From assembly GCF_023078275.1 (NCBI RefSeq), contig NC_062983.1, forward strand, positions 13,075,001-13,139,000: a DNA stretch of 64,000 nt, given 5' to 3'. A program made the position numbers and the translations under genes. Shown in pieces: positions 55,317 through 64,000 of this stretch. How positions within the stretch are numbered: the first letter of the stretch is position 1; every line of letters begins with the position of its first letter. This DNA is from Leguminivora glycinivorella (taxonomy: Eukaryota > Arthropoda > Insecta > Lepidoptera > Tortricidae). Below the pieces are notes generated by a model, which saw only the letters and a list, made by a program, of their open reading frames with translations, searched no databases and was not told where the DNA came from.

Positions 55317-56690
55317 AGTAGAAAACTGCCTACATACTTGTTGAACTCGAGATACGGTATTTTTTATATGTTATATATTAGATACTTATACTAATATATC
55401 AGGTTATACTATTCTTTTAATATTCTACTCCTCTTGTCTAATTCTACAATACTACAATACTAATGAAAACGATAGTATTTTTCATTAGTATAAAAAAGTA
55501 AATCTTTTTCATTTATTAGGTATCGGTTTTGGTGTAAAAGTTGAATTTTACGTAATCTGATATTTTATATGCTTGTATGTATTGCCTTTACAAACATTTT
55601 ATACTCAAAAGCGGAGTAAAAAATTAAAAGCGTTCTCTTTTTTTTACAGGAAACATGAAAACTAAAACATTTTATTTGGTCCCGAAACGAACATAAAATA
55701 AAACTAAACGAATATGAATGTATATTTAAATATGTATGAGTCTCACGGGAGTTTTATAGTTAGAATATGAATGTATCTCCCATCAAAGCGGTTTTTAGTT
55801 TCAGGCTCACGTTTTTCCCAAATATGATATCATAGGTGCGCAAAATATGAACATACAAAAACTGTAAAAATGATACGGGGACTGAGACTGACTGAAAATA
55901 TCCGAAGCATTTAATAAAACGTAATATAATTAGGTTACTAAGTATTTCAGTGTCCAAAAGAAAACGTCTTGAATCGTATAATAAACAAAATACTTCCATG
56001 TTGTAAAATACAATCAAACATAGGTCTATATTCTAATAACTACAAAAATCGTTATCGAACTCCAAACACCAGATGAATTCACGAGTTCGAAATCGAAAGT
56101 GACAAATTCGCTAAACGTGAGGAATTGTTGGAGTATTTCAATTGGGGCATTCTGTGTGAACCGGCCCATCTGTATGCCAATTCACGACCTGGCTAGTACA
56201 CATTTCGGTTTCATTTAAAGGATTGATAATAAGAATTATTTTACATTTAAAAATTAAACTTTAGATAAACAATAAAATAATATTAATATAAATAATATAA
56301 TATAAAAATTAAAACTAAAGTACCTTAAAAATTTAAATAAAACTAAATTAAAATATAATTATAAACTAATAAAAAAGACCTCCGAACTTTAGATTATTTA
56401 TTTAAAAATAGGTAATCGTGTGGGGACGGGATAAGAATTTCAGCTCCTCTTTACCTCTCGTACGTGTCGTTAGATGTCGGCTGTAGAATATGAGTTTGTG
56501 TTGTGGTGGCCCGATGGGTGTCCCTGTCACTACTACTTTCAACCCCTTAATTGCTAAAAGTGGTACTGGAACTTAAGCAGTTTCATATGTTCTGCTTACC
56601 CCTTTTGGGAATACAATATTTACGTATTGGATAAGTATTAAAAATACTGATTTAAACACACGATTTTTAAACATATTTAAAATTGCAAAA
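55317..56690. other. No recognisable genes
   Basis: This is very AT-rich sequence, particularly 56220-56370. The 85-codon minus frame at 55760-56017 has no domain. Confidence 0.4.
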
Positions 56691-56694
56691 GGGA

Positions 56695-56737
56695 CGAGAC
56701 CACGGGGACAATGCCGTCCTTGAAACGTCGGAGGTCA
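56695..56737. repeat. Fragment of the CTCCAACGTTTCAGG palindromic family
   Basis: GAGACCACGGGGACAATGCC then gtccttgaaacgtcggaggt matches the right core arm at 38923-38962. No opposite arm is visible. Confidence 0.6.
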
Positions 56738-56739
56738 GT

Positions 56740-59150
56740 GTTAAAAACATAATAATACGTGATTGAGTCCCGTTTGCAATTTTATGTAAATATAGGTACT
56801 TATTAAAAATCTAATGATGTCTGACATAATTGATCACGTAAGTATTACATTAGTTAATATTAGGTGCGTAGGTCTGTGTTTGACCTGACATATAATTACC
56901 TACGATTCCAATAAAAGGTGCATCGATTTAAACTTTGTACTGTAACAACATGTTTTCCAACAAAGACTTTTATCGTTTTACTATCCGGGTCATTTATTCT
57001 CCATTCTTTTTATTTAGTACTTACACTTAGCTGGGTTTCGCAAGACTTGAAGCGACTCGAAGCTAAACTAGGTACTTGGCTTATTTTGTAGTTTTTGGAA
57101 GGAGAACAATGTAGGTAAATGGAATATTTATGTGATAGAAACTACGGCAGGTTACACAGGTTCCGAAAACTTTATTATCATACAAATGCATATTTATTTT
57201 TGTATGCATAAATATCTTTTAGAAGATCTTTATAAGAATTAAAGTAAAGATTGCCAAATATTGATGGGCTATTTAACAAGTTCTTCGAATGATATCAGCT
57301 GTCTTTTCGAGCTTGAAAAGATTCTACGAATAAGTTAGAGAGCAAAATTTTGTGCTTATTTGTCCTCCCTTTATGCCTCATTATTGTTTTAATTGCTTTA
57401 TGATAGTTGTAAAGTACGCAATCAATGTGAGGCGATGATCGCACTATTCTTAACATTGTACTTTAATATAATTTAGCGTATGTAAAAATCGCATGGAATA
57501 AACTACCTATTGGCTCCGCTTTTAAAATAATACGATGATGCGAATCGTGCCTTAAGACGAAGACGCGATTCGCATATCTCTGCTGCGGACGATGGTACGC
57601 CGCGTGTATTTTCGCTTCGCATTTGACGACATGCAACGGCAACGTGATATGCCCCTTACTACATATAGCTAAAATAAAGTCTGTCTAATCTTCATAAGTA
57701 AGTTTATCCGTGTGAAAAAACGTATTCCTAGAAACAGCCCAAAGCATAAAATAGCACTCTCAAACTTTCTTTGTGCACGCCACCAAAATTTAACTTTTAT
57801 TTGCTTAAATCAAAAATACTCATCTCTACACTTTTTCAAGCGCAGAGGGAGAAAATTCTATGTTTTTGTAGCATTTAATCTCGCCGTGGGCGGTGGGGCC
57901 GCCCCCCGTCGTTGCTTAGCGATTAAACTCGTCTATACGAGATCGATGGCCCACTGGCAATGTTTGTGTTCTCTCCTTACGATCGACAGTTGTTAGATCA
58001 TTCTCACCTGTGTTAAGCTGTTGTTTTAAGATAGCAGTTTAAATCTACTATGTACATACTTTTAAAAACGTTTGTTTTATTCAACAGGTCTACAAGAACA
58101 TGATTGTAGGTATTTAAAGTCAAGTGACGTAGGACTAATATATATAGGTTACTTTACTCGCAACAAAAGTATCACTATGAGGACTCCCTTTAATTGTTAC
58201 ATTTGTCCCAGTGTTTATCTTACCCCACCTTGCCTAAAGTCTCAAAGCGACTTTTCTCACAAAGATATACATTTCTTCCTTCTTATTATTATTTTATGAT
58301 GTAATAAGCTAGTAGGCACATTTATGATTTCAATAACAAACTCGTAAACAAATCTTAAAAAGATGAATATAAACAGTATCTAAGTTCAAGTACGTAGGTA
58401 GGTACGCAACTCTAATATTTATTATAGTATTGCTAAAAATAAATCTACATTTCTTTTTTCATCTTAAATGAAAAATCTCAAAGGTAAAAGTTAGATAATT
58501 GTCAGAAAAGTTTCAGTCAATTAGTAGTATTTGTTCCAGTGACATTTATTTACAGAGTGCGCTGCACCAAAGAACAGTACCTACCTACTAACTTGCTAAA
58601 AATTAAGTTAAAGTTGGCTTAGTTTCAGTGCATCTGCAACGGTAAATACAGAAAGTAATCGGATGAAGTCAAAGCCGTTCCCGCTTGTTTGCAGCTCGCT
58701 AAACCGTTTTTACTTATATCAATATTGAACTTCTGGCAGATTTTTTTATTTTATATGCGAAGCATGGAATCGTTTGCATTCAACTTTTATTACTTATACT
58801 TACTCCGACGAAAAAGTGCAAATACACTTTTTACGAACATACCATTTACAATATGTCCCAGTTGTCCCGCAACTTGCTTTACTTGTAGGTACTTATAAAT
58901 ACTTTACATTATATATCTATCACACTGGTATGTTTTACAAAATTTCCACGAATACTGTTTTGTATTCTACAAACTAACTCATCATACATGGGTAATCGTA
59001 AAAAATAAATACCATTAGCAAATTTTACTGTTCCACGTGAGTCGAACCGTAAATCAGATACACGTAATCTAAAACAAGCGTCATAGATTTACTTACTCCT
59101 CTCGGAAAGACCCTTGCGGGGGCCCGTCACGCACCTCGCTGAGCGTAAAC
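56740..59150. other. No supported genes
   Basis: This stretch is mostly AT-rich. A GC-richer block at 57890-57990 lies in a 94-codon plus frame (57712-57996) with no domain. Another at 59100-59150 lies directly before a mobile element. Frames at 58072-58977 are AT-driven. Confidence 0.4.
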
Positions 59151-59151
59151 A

Positions 59152-59740
59152 AAAAAACTGGCCAAGAGCGTGTCGGGCCACGCTCAGTGTAGGGTTCCGT
59201 AGTTTTCCGTATTTTTCTCAAAAACTACTGAACCTATCAAGTTCAAAACAATTTTCCTAGAAAGTATTCATAAAGTTCTACTTTTGTGATTTTTTTCATA
59301 TTTTTTAAACATATGGTTCAAAAGTTAGAGGGGGGGGGGCGACGCACTTTTTTTTCCTTTAGGAGCGATTATTTCCGAAACTATTAATATTATCAAAAAA
59401 CGATATTAGTAAACCCTTATTCATTTTTTAATACCTATCCAACGATATATCACACGTTGAGGTTGGAATGAAAAAAAAATATCAGCCCCCACTTTACATG
59501 TAGGGGGGGTGCCCTAACGAAACATTTTTTTCCACTTTTTATTTTTGCACTTTGTTGGCGTGATTGATATACATATTGCTACCAAATTTCAGCTTTCTAG
59601 TGCTAACGGTTACTGAGATTATCCGCGGACGGACGGACGGACGGACGGACGGACGGACGGACGGACGGACGGACGGACGGACGGACAGACAGACATGGCG
59701 AAACTATAAAGGTTCCTAGTTGACTACGGAACCCTAAAAA
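59152..59740 (+). mobile_element. GGAC-microsatellite mobile element, copy IV
   Basis: This is a full-length copy in the same orientation as copy I, with a 15-unit GGAC array (about 59627-59686), a G-run near 59331 and the ctacggaaccctaa end. The minus frame 59603-59857 is the array in translation. Confidence 0.9.
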
Positions 59741-59781
59741 ACCACCAACTCGATATCTGGCCGATGTTTGCTTATCTTCTA

Positions 59782-59922
59782 GGCCTGTAGCCAAGAGCAC
59801 AATTGTTGACGATCGGAGACGAACTATAAACAGCTGGCTCTGTCGCACAAAGTACAAAGCAATAGAGAGAAATAACTACGATACGCTACGGAGCGTGGCC
59901 AATTATATTCTTGGCTATGGAC
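59782..59922. mobile_element. MITE of the TAGCCGAATG family, diverged
   Basis: The left end is GGCCTGTAGCCAAGAGCACA and the right end TTCTTGGCTATGGAC. The interior retains cagctggctctgtcgc and gcaatagagagaaataacta. Its ends read TAGCCAAGA, a variant of the family motif. Confidence 0.6.
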
Positions 59923-59924
59923 TC

Positions 59925-62340
59925 TGTTTGTAAAACTTATTGAATAGCACGGCAGACGCTCGCATGCAAACATTCTAATTCGCTTAAGTTCCTCGCATCG
60001 TTGTTTGCCTTACGTCTCCGGCAAACGAGAACTTTACCGTACAATATGTAAAGACGTTCCATAGACCTAGAATTTAATTTGTCAAAATTTTACCACATTT
60101 TTATAGTAATGTAAGTAAGTACACGTACCTACTACTAGTATAATACTGTGGTAACCCGTGGCCCGTGACTCGTGAGATTTCAAAAGAGCCATCGATTTTC
60201 GGGCGAAATCGGACGTAATCATCAAATGGACACTGACTTGTATTATGTCCCGTATTTTCGCTCTAAAAACCCGAGGGTCTTTTGCAAGCCCACGCACTGT
60301 AAATATGTGTTAATTTTCTCTATCCCCGTCTTTGATGCTGCAATTGCAATTAAAATAGATGGTAGCGAACACAGAATATATTTGCTATATGGAACGTCAA
60401 TTTATAATATGGAGTTTCTACCTAGGTGGCCCGGACTTCGTACAAGTGTTTACAGGGACAAGTTTACTGGTCCAGTGTGTTTGTTCCGCTACATTTAACA
60501 GATGAAAGGGTAGCTTTCGGAAAGTTACTCCAAGAATAAAGCCTGCACTTTTATGTACCTATTACGCTCTGTTCGTATTATCAATTTATACCAACTAAAT
60601 AGGTACTTATTTAGTTGGTACTTAATGTTGTTTTCCGATTCAGTATTAGATGCCTGTTTACTTAACTATATGTACAAGTACCTATGCGTTCAGTGGTCAA
60701 TTACTCACCTGGAGAATAATAAAGAAATAAGAAGGTATTGAACTTTTAATACGTTCTGTTATCAGTTCCACGCGAATAAGTTGCTTCAATGTCCCTTTCA
60801 ATTACAACAGCCTTCAAAGATAGGTAAATGAAAAGCGGGCTCTGGTTTTAAGACGGTCCCGTGGGATTGAAAAGGGACCCTTCTGCTCCGGTGACAAGGC
60901 TGCCTCATTCAGGATAGATGATGGAATATCGGTGTACCCTGGTATTGGGAATTATTTCCCGTAAAGTACGGTCCTGTTTTTGACAGAAATAGGGCAAGGT
61001 AATTTACAACGCAACTTTCCTTTATAGATCGCTGCGCCAGATGTGCTTTAGTTCAAATTATACGGCTTTAGTGGTTTAGTTTAGTCGGACTCGTTTTGAC
61101 CTTTAACAGACACACGAGTAGGTGGTCGGAGAACAGAATTCAAAGAAATATCGCTAAAATTGTGGTAAGCTCATTAATGTATGGGTGAACAGTGAACAAA
61201 ACATTGTTACAATATAAAAAAGCGAAAAATACTTTGTTCATTGGCAGAAGTAAATGGTAAACTTTTTACATAAAAAGTTTAAGTATGTTGAAGAGGCAAC
61301 TGGAAGTCAGCAGTGAAAGGATGACGGTTCAAAAGCCGGCTTTGGCCCCACGACAAAGACGACAAATTTCCTCGCCATTCACATGGAAGGGTGCCCGTGG
61401 TCGCTGTATTGAAAGCTACGCTATTGGAAATTATTTTCTCGAAAGTGAATTTCTGCTATGGACGTAAATAGGTCGCGGTATTTTATACTGGCTACAGTTT
61501 TTACAACGTTCTTTTTACCTTTTGTAGTGGGTCGTAGTCGGGAGAACGCTGATTAATGAGGTGTAATAGACGCTCCGCTTGGTTGCGAAAGGAAATTGAG
61601 ATTTCATTTCCGCATCGGTAACAAGGGCACGACAGTAAACGAGTGTTAGGTACATATCACTTTATGGTCCTTCGTCTGCCGCGATGAGAAATGACGTGGA
61701 GCAAAACGACTAAACAGAAACGAGTGGTGTAAGTTCGAGCATTTCTTGTTGCAATTTTCACCGTGTTACGAACGGTCTACACGTAGTCGCTCAGAGTCTG
61801 TGCCTCTGACATCTGCTCTTTTATTTCCCAGGACGCCGTATTTTCTTTTACGTTTTCATCCATTGTTTTGTATCGAAGTTTCTTGTTATTCTTTGTAAAC
61901 GGTTGTCGGGACATGTGAGTATAAAGAAGTAAATATACGAAACGATATCGTTTTAAGCTCTTAGTATTTGTTTCAATGAATAATTTTTATGATGTTAAAT
62001 AAAAACGGTATTTTTATGAAGCTTCAGATATTTACAGTCTAATTCTCCTTCAAAAACTTTAACGAACTTGTGCGTTTCCAAAGCGGAAAGTCAATAACTA
62101 GGGAGGTACATAACTTTTTGTTGGCCTTCAAAGTAATACAAAATTACGTCGACTCTCATTGGATTTGACGCTGAAGCAAATTTAAATGAAGTTTTCATTT
62201 TCAAAGTAAATTTAGTAATCGGGATAGGTACTAATTATTCAAGATAGAAATCATAAAATTCTTGTGGCATTTATAAGATGGAAAATTATATTTTTATTTA
62301 ACAAAATAACAATTTATTTGTTCGTAATATAATAAAGTAC
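59925..62340. other. No recognisable genes; one small hairpin
   Basis: TACCAACTAAATA (60589-60601) pairs exactly with TATTTAGTTGGTA (60608-60620) around a 6-nt loop. Open frames at 60172-60498 and 61285-61467 have no domain. The block 60830-61000 is less AT-rich but unassigned. Confidence 0.4.
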
Positions 62341-62346
62341 CTACAC

Positions 62347-62478
62347 AGACCTCGCCGGCGATGGCGGGATAACTTGGACTCCTTTTTGACAGACTGGCCA
62401 GTTTTAGCTCAAGATCGAGAAGAATGGAGAAAGAAGGGGGAGGCCTTTGCCCAGCAGTGGGACACAATAGGCTCATAA
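62347..62478 (+). pseudogene. RTE-like LINE 3' terminus
   Basis: Codons from 62347 read RPRRRWRDNLDSFLTDWPVL, AQDREEWRKKGEAFAQQWDT and end IGS at a TAA (62476-62478), followed by an ATA-repeat tail. It is the same C-terminus as at 16978-17740 (GEAFAQQWDT conserved) but with about 43 codons left. It is a strongly 5'-truncated insertion. The minus frame over it is a shadow. Confidence 0.85.
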
Positions 62479-62499
62479 TAATAATAATAAAACCTACAC

Positions 62500-63000
62500 A
62501 GAAAATATCATAATTTTATTATCTGCTTAGAAAGTCTAAAATGGACCATTTTATAATAATAAAATATATAGGTCATTTAATCATTAAAATTAAATAGGGC
62601 ATAAACTAAATATTACGTTTCCCCAATATGGAAGATGGTTGTTTTTATTGAAAATATATTTCATGAGCATCTTTCGTTTATTGAAAAACGATTAAACTAA
62701 AGGAACAACATATTTTGTCGTTTTGTTTTAGGAATAACAAAATAAATTGACTAACTAATAGGTATGTACATACTTCATGTCTGTTGACAATCGCACAGGA
62801 GAGAGCATGGGTTGGCGAGCTCTCATGTTTGTATTTTAATTTGCAGTTGTAAATAAAACGTTGTAACTGCAAGTGGGAGCGCTCCAGGAGACGCTGACCG
62901 TTCCCATGCTGGGAATTCTAATGCTGCAATAAAATTGTCCACCCGTCTACAGGTAGCCAGTGTAATTATGTAACGAAATTTAGACAATAAGTCTACTGGA
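62500..63000. other. No recognisable genes
   Basis: This is AT-rich sequence with a short GC-richer piece at 62870-62915 (gggagcgctccaggagacgc). Confidence 0.4.
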
Positions 63001-63140
63001 CAATTTAACTTACAGTTGATATCTTTAGGATATTATGGATATCGTGCGTTTCGCTTGTGCGTGTGGCTAGTTGTGCTGGCGCGAGCGAGATGTGCAATAG
63101 CTGGATGATATCATTTAAATGTGGCTGTAAGTTAGAATTG
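63001..63140. mobile_element. Small inverted-repeat element
   Basis: CAATTTAACTTACAG (63001-63015) is mirrored by CTGTAAGTTAGAATTG (63125-63140). A gatatc pair (near 63018 and 63108) and the GC-rich middle tggctagttgtgctggcgcg complete a unit of about 140 bp. Confidence 0.65.
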
Positions 63141-64000
63141 GCCTGTTATATTCAATGTGACCACAATGTAAAATTAAACTTGTAAAAATAACTAGCAAGT
63201 ATTTTTCGTGATATAATAATATATAAGTAGCCACGTACAATATAAAATTAAATATGTACAAATGACTGATGTGGACGCTAAATACGTGCAAAACTTGCTG
63301 TTTCCGAATTGCGAATTTCGACCCTTTATAACACTTTCATATAGGTTGGCCGTCGCAATGTTGCAACATAGGTAAGTATTTGAATTTTTAGTATTGCTTC
63401 ACTTATAAATGTTATTTTTATGGAAAAATATTATTAAACTCTGCTAAAACCACTTTGTCAATAAATGGAGTCGCTGTTCGTTTTGTTTATTATTTTATTA
63501 CCTTAGTTTTTCACAGTTTACCGGGAGTACCGAATTAAAATATTTACATTTCAACCCCCTATCTTTCATAGATTAGAAGTGAGATATTAACATTTTCTGT
63601 AGCAGAAAAGCCTTTCACATTGAATATTTTTTTTATTTGCCCCTTTACAAAAACCTTTACTACAAAGTAATGGAACTGGTTTGTCAAACAATATTTTCAA
63701 AGATAAGTTACTTAGTACATTTTTGCTCATTGAATCAGATTTTGAAAATAAAACAAGTTTGGGATTATTTTTAGGCGAGAATACCCACAACAAAACCTAT
63801 ATACCTACCGGACGCCTACTAGAAAGAGTCCGCAACTGCAAGGTGTAGTACCAACCAACATTTTAGAGTTTTCCTTTCTTCAAGCAGTTTAAATGGAAGG
63901 TATCCAAGCCCCTTGTGGCCATTAATCCATCATTGTGTTGAGCTCCGTTGGCTTCTACTTGCCTTTTTACTTCTTTTCTTGTTCTCTACAAGTTTTTAAA
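63141..64000. other. No recognisable genes
   Basis: This is AT-rich sequence to the end of the window. The minus frame at 63587-63793 is Lys- and Asn-rich with no domain. Confidence 0.4.

Noticed and set aside
60589..60620. Perfect hairpin as a possible transcription terminator
   Set aside because: It is a eukaryotic context with no adjacent gene. It is a 13-bp palindrome in AT-rich DNA.

Overview
The window looks like nuclear DNA of a moth or butterfly (Lepidoptera). It is AT-rich and full of repeats I recognise as lepidopteran: tRNA-headed SINEs, RTE-, jockey- and RNase H-type LINE tails, GGAC-tetranucleotide mobile elements with ends reading TAGGGTTCCGTAG, and many short inverted-repeat (MITE-like) elements. 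I see no bacterial gene organisation, no operon and no rRNA. No complete cellular gene can be supported. Most open frames over 60 codons are chance frames or shadows of repeats; some are frames across tetranucleotide arrays (repeated SVRP residues).

Layout. 0-4.3 kb: a GGAC element, a LINE 3' terminus and a cluster of tRNA-derived SINEs. 4.3-9 kb: mostly unassigned sequence with a palindromic repeat and a MITE nested in an older repeat. 9.49-9.92 kb: the best cellular coding signal, a GC-rich minus-strand exon with intact acceptor and donor whose 3' half, donor included, is repeated twice more in tandem. 10-16.9 kb: SINEs and MITEs, then several kilobases of low-repeat sequence. 17-17.7 kb: a 5'-truncated RTE-like LINE. 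19.3-24.9 kb: a SINE, four MITEs, a LINE tail and a truncated RNase H-bearing LINE. 25.5-29.2 kb: a near-perfect 156-bp-arm hairpin element, a frameshifted mobile-element C-terminus, and a 2.1-kb TTAA-flanked piggyBac-like non-autonomous element that has absorbed a decayed jockey-like LINE.

29-41 kb is mostly low-repeat AT-rich DNA with scattered MITEs and one unexplained 199-codon frame. 41.3-44.6 kb is a cluster of hairpins and MITEs, one split by a nested element. 45.8-50.6 kb holds an RTE-tail repeat, a GGAC element, a candidate membrane-protein exon pair (minus strand) and LINE/SINE ends. 52.1-52.3 kb carries a mariner-type transposase fragment. 53.6-64 kb has two more GGAC elements, small palindromes and unassigned sequence.

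The genes do not form a pathway. The window reads as intergenic or intronic DNA layered by successive transposon insertions. The most notable points are the triplicated exon segment (9.5-9.9 kb), the piggyBac-like element carrying five copies of TGTTCG-N6-CGAACA (27.1-29.2 kb), and the four same-family GGAC elements whose arrays differ in length (11, 21, 7 and 15 units by my count). Family names rest on motif recognition by eye; no database search was possible.
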